NCBI GenBank assembly: GCA_029775965.1
Contig: JARVJU010000015.1
Coordinates: 1-48,317, forward strand
Reading direction: 5' to 3'
DNA length: 48,317 bases
Source of the DNA: Nitrososphaeria archaeon
GTDB lineage: Archaea > Thermoproteota > Nitrososphaeria > Conexivisphaerales > DTJL01
Shown: piece after piece, positions 8,359-16,536 of the stretch
How the letters are laid out: the number at the start of each line of letters is the position of its first letter
Numbering within the stretch: the stretch's first letter is position 1
Translations under genes and position numbers: made by a program
The notes under the pieces: model-generated
What the model saw: the letters and a program-made list of their open reading frames with translations, nothing else
The model's database searches: none
Told to the model about the DNA's origin: nothing

Positions 8359-9051
8359 TCAATCAGCTAACTTCGCAAAGACGAAATCCACAGCCTCTAT
8401 CAGGCCTTTGCCTTGGGAAGCATTTGTAATGTGCCTTGCGTGAGCCTTTGCCTCCTCGTCAGAATTTGCCATAGCTACACTATAACCACATAGCTGAAAG
8501 AGTGAAACATCTGTTTCACTATCTCCAAATGCAACAGTTTCATCCGGTTTTATCGATAATGCATTTAGCAGTTCCTTCACACCCAATGCTTTTGACACAT
8601 GTTGATTTACTATATGGTATGCATACCCGCTATCAAGAACTCTTACTGGTAACCCAGACTTCTTAAGCGATTCCCTTACTCTTTCCACCTCAGGCACTCT
8701 TTCCAGAACAACCTCAGTAAACCTGGGCAATGACGACTTTACCTTTACCTCTGGCAGATCCTTCTCAAGATAGCTTAAGGCCTGAAGAGGATACCAGTTA
8801 TCAGCTAATGGCTTTATCTTTTCAGCTGTACCTTCTACTATTATTGCACCATTCTCTCCTACAGCATACTTTCCGAGGCCCAGAAACATAGAAAGAGAAT
8901 AAAGTTCATAGATCGACCTCCCGCTTGCAAGGACAACCTTATAACCCATTTTTACCAAGTTTTTCAATACCGAGGCAGCTTCAAGATCGATGACAGGGTA
9001 ATTCTCAGTCATAGTGCCATCTACATCAGTGACAAACGCCCTAACCTTCAT
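8359..9051 (-). CDS. Phosphoglycolate phosphatase, archaeal type (HAD-IIB)
   Basis: HAD phosphatase with motif I FVTDVDGTMTE, motif II ASGRS, the conserved VGENGA cap-entry motif, the AYHI segment, and motif III/IV AFGDSETD followed by VAMANSDEEAKAHA. This order and length match archaeal TIGR01487 phosphoglycolate phosphatases, which salvage 2-phosphoglycolate; sugar or mannosyl phosphatases of the same fold cannot be excluded. I choose the ATG at 9051 (MKVRAFVTD) over the ATG at 9075 because a TATA core at 9073-9080 lies about 26 nt before it, giving a leaderless transcript; the longer start adds eight residues. Confidence 0.86.
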   Translation of the reverse strand: MKVRAFVTDVDGTMTENYPVIDLEAASVLKNLVKMGYKVVLASGRSIYELYSLSMFLGLGKYAVGENGAIIVEGTAEKIKPLADNWYPLQALSYLEKDLPEVKVKSSLPRFTEVVLERVPEVERVRESLKKSGLPVRVLDSGYAYHIVNQHVSKALGVKELLNALSIKPDETVAFGDSETDVSLFQLCGYSVAMANSDEEAKAHARHITNASQGKGLIEAVDFVFAKLAD

Positions 9052-9072
9052 CTTACCAGGCTTATTGTCCCG

Positions 9073-9082
9073 CATATAAAAG
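9073..9082. promoter_or_regulatory. Shared TATA core of a divergent promoter
   Basis: CATATAAAAG on the plus strand reads TTTATATG on the minus strand. Its centre is about 25 nt before the TTG start at 9102 (plus) and about 26 nt before the ATG start at 9051 (minus). That is the expected TATA-to-start spacing for leaderless archaeal mRNAs in both directions, so one TBP site may drive both genes. Confidence 0.45.
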
Positions 9083-9101
9083 CTATGAGAATAGAATAGA
9101 G

Positions 9102-9653
9102 TTGAAATCCATAACTTATTTTAATGGCATAAGCAGAGGAGAAGATGAATTGGAAGAGCGAAGTAAGGCTGAACAGATAAAGGATGAAATAGTAGATGAG
9201 CTTAGAGAGGTGCAGAATGAATATGCCCAGCTATCAGAGCTTGATGAGCTTGAACATGACTATGCGCAGAAGCTTGTCGAGGCTATGAAGCTTTTGCAAA
9301 AACATGTTGATGTGGCTTTAGAAATAGAGCAAGCTGTTATAAAGGAAGTCAGAGGAGACGTTGAAGAAGCTCAGCTTATTGCTTGTGCTGTAGTTGTGAT
9401 GAAGGATAAAGAGAATTCTGTAATATCAAAGTCTTTGTCAGAATTTGAGCCAAGGGATATACTTAAGATTGTGAGGGCTGTTACACCAGAGCTGAAGAGG
9501 GTTATCAAGGAAAAGAAGGAGCAGACCAGTGAGAGAGTCGACCTTATAGAGAGGATACTGAAAGAGATGAAGAAGGCTTCTTCAGGCATTAAGAAGGAAG
9601 TGGAAGAAGAGCAAGAAGAAGATCTGGTCGAAAGCTCTATAGCAAGCGGGTAG
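9102..9653 (+). CDS. Acidic, coiled-coil hypothetical protein
   Basis: No known family recognised. The 183-residue product is rich in Glu, Lys and Leu and predicted mostly helical, with coiled-coil-like heptads at about 15-75 and 120-175. It ends in an acidic EEEQEEDLVESS tail. No membrane segment, cysteine cluster or nucleotide motif is visible. The TTG start is supported by a TATA box about 25 nt upstream. It is followed after 14 nt by another hypothetical gene, so the two probably form an operon. Confidence 0.65.
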   Translation: MKSITYFNGISRGEDELEERSKAEQIKDEIVDELREVQNEYAQLSELDELEHDYAQKLVEAMKLLQKHVDVALEIEQAVIKEVRGDVEEAQLIACAVVVMKDKENSVISKSLSEFEPRDILKIVRAVTPELKRVIKEKKEQTSERVDLIERILKEMKKASSGIKKEVEEEQEEDLVESSIASG

Positions 9654-9667
9654 AGTGCTAATGCGGT

Positions 9668-10141
9668 TTGAGCTCTCAACCTGAGGTCTATCCTGGCACC
9701 ATAGTGCTCAAGTTCTATTCTAAAGCTGAGCTGCTATCCTATATTAGAAGTATGGTGGATTTCTACCAGAGGCAGGTGCAGCAGTGCGGAGACAAACTAG
9801 GAGAGTTGTTGCGGGCAGGAGGTCAAACAGGAGAAAAGCAGAACAATGATAAACAGGTTAGAAAGGGATGGTCCAAGATAGGCTCTGTATCCATAAACAT
9901 GTCATCTTCTAGCACTGCCTACGCTGAAATAATGTTTCAGATGCAGGAAGAGATGAAGCAGAAGCTCGCAAGGGTATCGGATGTTTTGAAGTCTGTAGAA
10001 GGTTTCTCTACTGCTGGTATAGCTGAAGACGCATCTTTCCTTGTCTATTTCAGAAATGGCCTGCCAGAGGCTATCATAGTGAATCAAGCTGAGAAGAAAA
10101 GGGAACCCTTTGTCTTTTCAGCTACATTCAAAGTTGTATAA
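9668..10141 (+). CDS. Hypothetical protein downstream of the coiled-coil gene
   Basis: A 157-residue protein of no recognised family. An N-terminal beta/alpha segment (PGTIVLKFYSKAELLSYIRS) is followed by a Gln-rich helix (YQRQVQQ), a Gly/Asn/Lys linker near 50-65, a helical MQEEMKQKLARVSDVLKSV segment and a C-terminal beta-rich part ending in FSATFKVV. It appears soluble. Spacing of 14 nt from the acidic coiled-coil gene and the same strand suggest the two proteins work together. A TTG start is used. Confidence 0.6.
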   Translation: MSSQPEVYPGTIVLKFYSKAELLSYIRSMVDFYQRQVQQCGDKLGELLRAGGQTGEKQNNDKQVRKGWSKIGSVSINMSSSSTAYAEIMFQMQEEMKQKLARVSDVLKSVEGFSTAGIAEDASFLVYFRNGLPEAIIVNQAEKKREPFVFSATFKVV

Positions 10142-10146
10142 TGCTT

Positions 10147-10626
10147 TCAAGAATTTGCTAGGGCCCATTTCAAGAGCAATGGTATGTTGTTTGTTAGGAG
10201 TATGGATGCAAGAAAGATGTCAGCAGCTGCTAAAGCTATCAGAGCGGAAAACTTTACAATCACAACCTGAAGATGATGCTCCGGCTTATCCCTTATAAAA
10301 ACAGCATAGAATAAAGGTATCATAGGAAGATACTTGAACGTTAAAGCTAACAGCAGGCCAGGAAGCTGCATGCCGAATAAAGGTCCTGCAATAGGGTTCA
10401 GCTCGTGGAAGCTTGTGCTGCTTGATAACGCTAAAATGGTAGAATAGACATCAAGGAAGCTCAGGCAGACGAATGAAACATAAAGAGGCCAGAGGATGTC
10501 ATTCATTTTACTTATGGAGAGGGAATTGAGGAATTCAACATCTCTCTTCTGCCTTTCCCTTATGTTGTTTGAAATCCTTTCAAAGAAAGAAGAGAAAAAG
10601 AGCAAGCCTCTTCTACGCATATTCAT
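10147..10626 (-). CDS. Small multi-pass membrane protein (DUF5658-like)
   Basis: About 159 residues with four hydrophobic segments. The pattern FLDVYSTILAL...HELNPIAG, then a second and third membrane helix, resembles the DUF5658-type proteins in which a D-x-x-(S/T)T motif in the first helix and an E-x-N-P motif after it are conserved. Function unknown. I prefer the ATG at 10626 (MNMRRRGLL) to the longer GTG start at 10710, because TTTAAATAT lies about 24 nt upstream of it. It is convergent with the hypothetical pair at 9102-10141. Confidence 0.62.
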   Translation of the reverse strand: MNMRRRGLLFFSSFFERISNNIRERQKRDVEFLNSLSISKMNDILWPLYVSFVCLSFLDVYSTILALSSSTSFHELNPIAGPLFGMQLPGLLLALTFKYLPMIPLFYAVFIRDKPEHHLQVVIVKFSALIALAAADIFLASILLTNNIPLLLKWALANS

Positions 10627-10734
10627 TCTTGCCAGAGTCAGATATTTAAACAAAACTTCCAAAAGTAAGCTATTATCATTTGCATAATTAGCAATTTTGT
10701 AGCATTTCACTTCCCATATATTTTAAGCAAAATC

Positions 10735-11538
10735 TCAAATCTTTTGTCTTCCTGTAAAATGCCTTGAGAGAAGGGCACCTACAAAGTAAAGCGCTGAAAG
10801 TGTCAGGCCTATAGTAGTCTCCATAAGACCCCCTGTTGCACCTGGGGAGATAAGTAATGCTATAAAGAAAGCAACAACAACAGCATATCTCCAGTTTTTA
10901 ATCCATCCCTCATAGCCTACTACACCTATGTATGTAAGGCCGAGCATAACCATGGGTAACTCAAAAGATAGACCAAGAGCTATGGTATAGCTTATTACAA
11001 CTGAAACAAAGGTCCTTACACTTATTGTGGGTTCTACACCCGTATAAATTGTCAGGTAATAGAGGAACCTGAACAGAATTGGTAAAACAACATAGTATGC
11101 GAACATTGCACCTGCTACGAAAAGCAATGTAGATGGTATAAGTAGAAGCCTTAGTATTCTCTTTTCATTTTGATACAGAGCTGGGGCAACAAAAACAGCT
11201 AGCTCATATATCCAGACAGGCAAAGAGAAGATAAGGGCAAAACTCATCGCTACATAAATAACTGCTACCAAGGTATCAAAGGAGTTTACATTTATCAGCA
11301 TCATCTCAGGAGGAAGTAGGGTTCGCTTTATCAGGTTGAAAAACTGTACAGCAAAGCTATCAAAAAGGCTGGGATAGGGATAAAGTAGCTTAATCAATCC
11401 AATATCAACCCAGACAGGCTTGAATGCGAAAAAGAGAAAGAAGAAAATGAAGAAGACAGCAAGTGCAGTAAGGATCCTTCGAACCAGCTCAGATAAATGC
11501 TCCATGAACTCTGCTAATCTAGAGTCATCAGACTTCAA
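10735..11538 (-). CDS. tatC: Sec-independent translocase subunit TatC
   Basis: Polytopic receptor of the twin-arginine translocation system, which exports folded, often cofactor-bearing proteins. The 267-residue protein has six membrane segments. Family hallmarks are FMEHLSELVRRI at about 10-21, the FxxPxW(I/V)YEL segment as SLPVWIYELAVFVAPALYQNEK, the periplasmic-loop FRFLYYLT segment, the SFELPMVMLGLTYIG motif and a C-terminal ALLISPGATGG. ATG start. It lies just downstream of tatA on the same strand (51 nt gap), so both are likely co-transcribed. Confidence 0.95.
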   Translation of the reverse strand: MKSDDSRLAEFMEHLSELVRRILTALAVFFIFFFLFFAFKPVWVDIGLIKLLYPYPSLFDSFAVQFFNLIKRTLLPPEMMLINVNSFDTLVAVIYVAMSFALIFSLPVWIYELAVFVAPALYQNEKRILRLLLIPSTLLFVAGAMFAYYVVLPILFRFLYYLTIYTGVEPTISVRTFVSVVISYTIALGLSFELPMVMLGLTYIGVVGYEGWIKNWRYAVVVAFFIALLISPGATGGLMETTIGLTLSALYFVGALLSRHFTGRQKI

Positions 11539-11589
11539 ACTTCACACTATCCCTGCTGAATGGTGGCCAGGGTATAAGAATGCTTTTTG

Positions 11590-11874
11590 CTACGACTGCT
11601 TGCTCTTCTTAAGCTCTTCCAGTTGCCTTTCGAGTTCTGCTATCTTTGCATCTGTATCTGTAGATGATTTATTATCAGCTACGTTTGCAGACTGATCTGT
11701 TGTTGTATCTGTAGACATCTTTTGTAGTTCTCTTTCCACTTCTGCCTGCCCCTTTCTAAACTCCCCCATAGCCCTTCCCATAGCTCTAGCAAGCTCGGGT
11801 ATCTTCCTTGCGCCACCAAACAGTACCAATATCACTACTATGAGTATTACCCAGTCTGTTACGCTTCCTATCAA
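11590..11874 (-). CDS. tatA: Twin-arginine translocase subunit TatA
   Basis: Pore-forming or membrane-weakening subunit of Tat. The 94-residue product has a short N-terminal membrane helix (about 5-20), the hinge and amphipathic helix GGARKIPELARAMGRAMGEF, and a polar C-terminal tail rich in Thr, Asp, Glu and Lys. The Phe-Gly motif usual at the hinge is seen as VLFGGARK. Start is TTG at 11874, placed immediately before IGSVTDW. tatC follows on the same strand, so this is a minimal tatAC unit. Confidence 0.93.
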   Translation of the reverse strand: MIGSVTDWVILIVVILVLFGGARKIPELARAMGRAMGEFRKGQAEVERELQKMSTDTTTDQSANVADNKSSTDTDAKIAELERQLEELKKSKQS

Positions 11875-12067
11875 TTGCCCTGCTAGTATTTAGCATACTG
11901 ACCTACTTATATTGTTTTTGTGTTTATGGATTTTAAGCATCAAGGTGCATGAATGCTGATTCAAACGTATTATGAGTAGATATATATACTATGCCTTCTA
12001 CTTTTTGATTTTTCTACTCTACTGTAGCTTAGAATGAAAAAATAATTTTTGATTATTGGAGGAGCTT

Positions 12068-13062
12068 TTAACTCCCCTTACCTAGCCTGAGCCCGAATAC
12101 AGACCTCGGAGCCTGCTGTTCGCTCAGGAATGTACTTTCAACACCTGTCAGCACGACCATAACTCTTGCTCTGCCGTTCATCGTAGGGTCTACTCTAGCT
12201 CCCCAGACTATCTTTGTCATGGGGGGCAAAGACTTGGTTACAAGCTCTCCTGCCTTTGTTACTTCCTCCAACGTTACGTCACTTCCACCTGCTACATGCA
12301 CCAGTACCCCTCTGGATTTTGTTGCGTCCCTTATATCCAGCAACTGTCCGTCTATTGCCTGTCTTACTGAAGTCTCAACTCTGTCCGCTCCCTCAGCCTG
12401 ACCTACACCTATTGCTGCAAGGCTTTCCTCTCCATTATTGCTCTGAGGTCTGCGTAGTCTATGTTGATCAGACTTGCTGTAGTTATTGTCTCAGTAATAC
12501 CCTTGACGAACTGGCCTACTAGCTCGTTCGCAACACCCAAAGCTTCCTGCAATGGCAAGTTTCCTGCCACTTTGGCTAGCTTTGTATTATCTATAGCTAC
12601 TACTGTATCGCAGTTCTCTTTTAGTTTTTGAAGTCCCTTCCTTGCGTTTTCATACCTGTACCTCTCTATTGCGAAGGGTAAGGTAACAACTCCTATTACA
12701 AGGGACCCGCTGTTCTTTAGCTCTCTTGATAGCACTTGTGCAGAACCTGTTCCTGTTCCTCCTCCAAGACCTGCACACAGAAATACTATGTTGGATCCGT
12801 GAACCTCCTTAAGCAGTTCTTGAAGGCTCTCCTCAGCAGCCCTTTCACCAACTTCCGGGTACCCACCTGCTCCCTGACCCCTGGTCAGTTTTTCGCCCAT
12901 GAGTATCCTTCTGTCAGCTTTTGTTATGCTGAGGTGTGCAGCGTCTGTGTTTGCAGCTATGAGCTTGCCTCCAGCTATGCTTCTCTGCTTTACCCATGAT
13001 ACTATGTTGCTTCCTGCGCCACCTAGGCCAACAACAGCGACGTTTGGTCGTGCCAATCGCAT
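12068..13062 (-). pseudogene. ftsZ: FtsZ, interrupted by a single-base frameshift
   Basis: Tubulin-like GTPase that forms the division ring. The N-terminal part (13062 down to about 12427) carries VVGLGGAGSN, AANTDAAHL and the tubulin signature GLGGGTGTGSA at 98-108, through NIDYADLRAIMER. The frame then hits a stop, while the conserved continuation ESLAAIGVGQAEGADRVET and the C-terminal domain with LDIRDATKSRGVLVHV and GARVDP run in another frame to 12068. One missing base near 12426-12432 (plus-strand TCCTCTCC) explains this. Joined, the protein would be about 331 residues with no long C-terminal tail. A sequencing error, a real mutation or recoding are all possible. The frame is also open upstream of 13062 (EFLEVERIESA) with no clear start codon. 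Confidence 0.88.
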
Positions 13063-13418
13063 CGCTGATTCTATTCTTTCAACTTCGAGGAATTCTTGAG
13101 CTTCATCTTTAAATTACATACCAAACGCCCTAAGCACGAATCATATGTTTTGTATTTATAATTCTTGTGAATTCGAAATATCGAGCTCAAATTAATAGCG
13201 GAAGCGACAGTCAATACTAGAGCGCAAGTCCATTTCTTCAGCTGGGGGTAGCGAAGACTTTAGTATGAATCCATTTCAGATTCTGATGTGTTTAGGACAT
13301 CTAAAACTCTCCTCAATCATACAGTTGAGAATGGGACGCATCTTCAGAACTTGCTGAAGTGTCAAGCATTCTCTGGGATACAGATAATTAAGAAAGGTGC
13401 AGAGCATTCTTTGCATAT
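13063..13418. other. Intergenic region upstream of ftsZ
   Basis: Contains the likely ftsZ promoter: TATAAATAC on the minus strand at about 13150-13158. From about 13190 onwards I see no supported gene, only mixed-composition DNA with small inverted repeats (for example CTTCAG...CTGAAG at 13341-13358) leading into the HAD-like fragment. It may be decayed mobile DNA. Confidence 0.4.
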
Positions 13419-13818
13419 ATGAAAATTCCAACATATTCTGAACAATGCAGGTCGCTAAAGAGCAACGCAACTGCAAAGCTTAGGGCTTGGCAGAGGTGTG
13501 GAGCCACAATAGTATACCTGACCTCGAAGAAGACGAGCGAGAATATAGAGAAAGTGAGGACTGCCCTGAAAGACGGAGGCGCCCCAATGGCTGAGCTATT
13601 CTTCAGGATTGGCGGCGAGGATTACGGGCAAGTTGCGAGGAGGATAGCTCCCGACGTCATAGTGGAAGACGACTGCAAAAGCATCGGAGGGGAAAGAGAG
13701 ATGACCTGGCCCAAGCTGCAGACTGAGCTAAGGGGCCAAGGTAAAGCAAATAGTTGTGCCAGAGTTCGGCGGTATAGATCACCTGCCCGATGATCCAGTG
13801 GAGCTATCCGACAGATGA
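13419..13818 (+). pseudogene. Frameshifted fragment of a HAD-like conserved hypothetical protein
   Basis: The first frame reads KLRAWQRCGATIVYLTSKK, then AELFFRIGGEDYGQVARRI and PDVIVEDDCKSIGGEREMT, resembling the C-terminal two thirds of a HAD-fold family of conserved hypotheticals (VYLTS as motif II, VEDDC as the late acidic motif). After TELRGQG the frame is lost; the natural end KQIVVPEFGGIDHLPDDP continues in the +1 frame to a TGA at 13816-13818. The N-terminal nucleophile motif is missing, so it is doubly broken. Codons are more GC-rich than in neighbours, suggesting transfer followed by decay. Confidence 0.62.
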
Positions 13819-13963
13819 ACCCTCAACCAATGCTACGGAGATAGATACATAGAAGAAGAAATTATGTTCCATAGAAGATAAGTTAGAAACCACCTTTTTT
13901 TTACATATCTTGCTTTAGCCTGACCATCCCGAATTTATGTATTACCACAGTCCAAACAGAAAA

Positions 13964-13993
13964 CCACTGGTTTTAACCGGTGGAGGACGTCAC
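13964..13993 (+). repeat. Solo IS605-type right end, second family
   Basis: An 8-bp hairpin (CCACTGGT/ACCGGTGG, loop TTTA, one G-U pair) is followed by AGGACGTCAC. The same arrangement with the same ending occurs on the minus strand at 48042-48071, directly after a real tnpB 3' end. No tnpB is readable here, so this is a solo end. The following 14000-14200 stretch has no gene I can support. Confidence 0.6.
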
Positions 13994-14225
13994 GTTCATA
14001 GAACAGAAACAAAGCAAGCGTTAAAAACGCAGCCAGAAGGCGAATGCCACCCAGCGAGCGAATATTGTCTCATACTAGACAGATCCGATAAGGTAGAGGC
14101 TATTTTTTGATAATAACCTAGCTTGATACCTTTTTGCTCTTTTCGCATAGTAAATCAGTAATAGATTTCTAATCTGCATCTCAACTTCACAACGCTTAAT
14201 ATAGCTAGCAAGGAGCATCAGCTTA

Positions 14226-14753
14226 ATGAGCAAATATCATCACAAGGCAAGGGATAAAGGAAAGAAGAAGGCAATAAGTCCAGTCATAGCCACTGTAATA
14301 CTCATAGCAATAACACTCATAGCTGCAGTTGCAATAGGAGGATTTGTCTTCGGTCTGTTCGGTTCGTTCACAAGCAGTGCACAGGTATCAGTGACGGGCG
14401 CGGATATAACGACCTCAGCAGTCTCTAGCACCTTTACCACTAATACTTATACCTGTATGCCGGCCGGTACCTCGAGCTCTACTCTTAAAAATTACACAGT
14501 ACTTAGTAATACGGGCACCAGTTCTGCATTAGTAACCTCAGTGTCGATAAAAGTTAATGGGACAAACATACCGTTGACAGCTGCTAGTAGTGCACCATGC
14601 TCGGTACCTGCTGGTGGAATTCTCTATCTTGCAGTTATTCAAATTAGAAGTGCTTCAGTTCCGAGCGGCTCCGTTAGTTCTGGTACAGAATACCTTTTAA
14701 CAGTAACGCTATCTAACGGCGGTCAAGTGCCCTACCAAGGTCAATTCCAGTAG
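14226..14753 (+). CDS. Archaeal type IV pilin
   Basis: Secreted filament subunit. The 175-residue protein has a basic N-terminus (KKK) followed by AISPVIATVILIAITLIA, the hallmark of archaeal class III prepilin signals (Pilin_N/DUF1628): processing by a PibD/FlaK-type peptidase just before ISPV leaves the hydrophobic helix as filament core. The rest is a Ser/Thr-rich beta domain with two cysteines (in TYTCMPAG and APCSVPAG) that may form a disulphide. ATG start. It is separated from the pilus assembly genes at 16537-22987 by a decayed insertion sequence, but probably feeds the same machine. Confidence 0.88.
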   Translation: MSKYHHKARDKGKKKAISPVIATVILIAITLIAAVAIGGFVFGLFGSFTSSAQVSVTGADITTSAVSSTFTTNTYTCMPAGTSSSTLKNYTVLSNTGTSSALVTSVSIKVNGTNIPLTAASSAPCSVPAGGILYLAVIQIRSASVPSGSVSSGTEYLLTVTLSNGGQVPYQGQFQ

Positions 14754-14781
14754 TTTTTTTATTTAATTTTTTTATTTCTTC
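14754..14781 (+). terminator. T-rich archaeal terminator after pilin
   Basis: Two runs of seven T (about 14755-14776, separated by ATTTAA) follow the pilin stop codon directly. Archaeal RNA polymerase terminates on such oligo-T tracts without needing a hairpin. The DNA from 14782 to 15206 holds no gene I can support. Confidence 0.5.
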
Positions 14782-15206
14782 CCTCTCTATTACGACTAGC
14801 GTCTATCATCTACTTTCTGTTCCTATAGTTGTACTTTATACAGAAACTCATGTAGCAATGGTAGAAAGCACCATCTTGTTTGTAACCATGCACCCTATTA
14901 TTTGTTATGTTTGTACCCAAAAATCACATTCTCTTCGCTATTGTCTATGCAATGCAATACAACCTTACACTATCCTTTGTTGCTTATATAATCCGAATAC
15001 ATATCCGGCATAGCATCGGACCTAGTTGCTTAAACGAAACAAAGATCGGTACGCCTAACACCGTATTGAACATATCGGTTATGGATTATATACTCTTATA
15101 CAGAACTCTCTCTGCATGTTAGTGCTGATCGGAGTGCTATCTTCTTCGTCAGCTTAATTTATTCTTCGTTTCTTTCTATACTTATTCATTACCATTCTCT
15201 TGGTGG

Positions 15207-15970
15207 GCCCTGTAAACTTAAGCGTCTCTTGAGCTGATTGTCTAGTCTTCCTCTTCACATTCAGAGAATTAGGTGGGAGGTTCATCCTCCCTCTTCATGT
15301 TGCAATTCCGAAGAGATAGCACTTCCTCCTAAGCAGTCTTGTACGCCCTCCAGCTATATTTTTTGGTCTGAGTTTTTGGGCGTGTATCAAAGGCGTTAGA
15401 ACCCCTCCTCAAGAGGAGTGATGAGGTTGTATGGAAGTGGGTGCAGAGATACTTGCCTCATCGAGTCTTCGGCGTGAAGAGAGTTCATACATTTCTTGTG
15501 GACGAAACATATGTAAAGGTTGGCTCTTTCGAGGCGTGGGTATGGGTAGCAGTCGAGCCTGTGCATCGATTCTATTCATCCTTGGCATCCATCTACCTGT
15601 CAAGGCACAAGAACATTACCTTAGCAGAGCTCTTCCTGAAGAGCATCATCGAGAAGTATGGCAGGCATGTTGTCAACACTGATGGTGGAACCTGGTACTC
15701 AGAGGCTTGTCGAGCCTTAGGCCTAGAGCACAGGCTCCATTCACCATACGAGAAGAGCATTATGGAGAAGACAAACCTGTATCTGAACGATAGGGTTGAA
15801 GAGTTCTATGACTATTATCCCTGCAGAAAGAAGGGGTGCGACATGGGCCAGGTATGGAACTGGCTCAACCTATTTGTCGACATGCACTACAACAGGAGGA
15901 GACACATAATAGGGTTCAGGAACCTGATAGGGTTCTTGAGAGGAGGTGACGTCGCTTAAGTTTACAGGGC
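15207..15970 (+). mobile_element. DDE insertion sequence with 18-bp terminal inverted repeats
   Basis: GCCCTGTAAACTTAAGCG at 15207-15224 is the exact reverse complement of 15953-15970. These ends enclose 764 bp containing one transposase gene. No target-site duplication is obvious (left flank TCTTGGTG, right flank TCTGAACA), which suggests an old insertion or a deletion next to it. The transposase has a catalytic core of the IS6/IS240-like kind common in archaea. The element lies between the pilin gene and the pilus assembly operon. Confidence 0.8.
15372..15959 (+). pseudogene. DDE transposase, 5' end decayed
   Basis: Catalytic core is readable: HTFLVDETYVKVG (first Asp), VVNTDGGTWYSEACRALGLE (second Asp) and SPYEKSIMEKTNLYLNDR (Glu of the DDE triad), then a VWNWLNLFVDMHYN C-terminus. 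The frame extends upstream as RVSKALEPLLKRSDEVVWKW to 15372, but a TGA at 15369 and frame changes in the LYALQLYFFGLS region (about 15338-15380) separate it from its N-terminal helix-turn-helix. An ATG at 15441 gives 172 residues lacking that domain, so activity is unlikely. The gene fills the element between the inverted repeats. Confidence 0.78.
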
Positions 15971-16536
15971 TCTGAACAGAAACAGTTTAAGCCTAGGCCT
16001 GGAGACATGTTACCATTCATCTCATCCTTTACAGGCAGTACGGTACATCGACCTTGGATTCCTACCATCTAGGAGAGAACCGTCCTTAGTGGCATCCATA
16101 TTTTACTTGGGTTCCTCTTCTGCAGATAATTGCCATTACCCAAGAAGGTGCAAACTCTCAGAGGGAGTCTCAAGACGATACACGAGGTCGAGTAATTCTT
16201 CATTGGGTTCATGATTCGACTGAGCAGGGGACGCTAAGACTGAAGAAAAGAGCTGCTACTCCGTGAAGAAGAGAAAACATACTGCGAAGAAAGCTTCGGG
16301 CGAACGAGAACAGTCGGATCTTTCGAAATATGAACCACGCCGAAGGACGGAGATACAGCTACCATATCTACGCAGAATATTTGATGCACCTTCCCAAAAG
16401 AGTCCAGCAGATAGAACAAAAGTGTGCACAGTAAAGTAGAACATCAATCATGTCATTTGTGTAAGTAAATTGTATCCTGAATATAGAGCTCGAATTCACA
16501 ATCATTAAGTATGAACAGCATCGCTCGTTACGTAAC
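15971..16536. other. Gene-poor decayed stretch before pilus operon
   Basis: I see no intact gene. Short protein-like runs occur in different frames (for example VILHWVHDSTEQGTLRLKKR near 16190-16250 and EGRRYSYHIYAEYLMHLPKR near 16340-16400), separated by stops, as expected for a decayed transposase or other gene. The composition is more GC-rich than the following operon. Confidence 0.35.

Noticed and set aside
14907-15122. 71-codon frame between pilin and insertion sequence
   Set aside because: Odd composition, no ribosome-binding site, lies in decayed DNA.
16234-16447. Overlapping minus-strand frames before the pilus operon
   Set aside because: Ser/Phe-rich reverse-strand composition; no motif or start signal.
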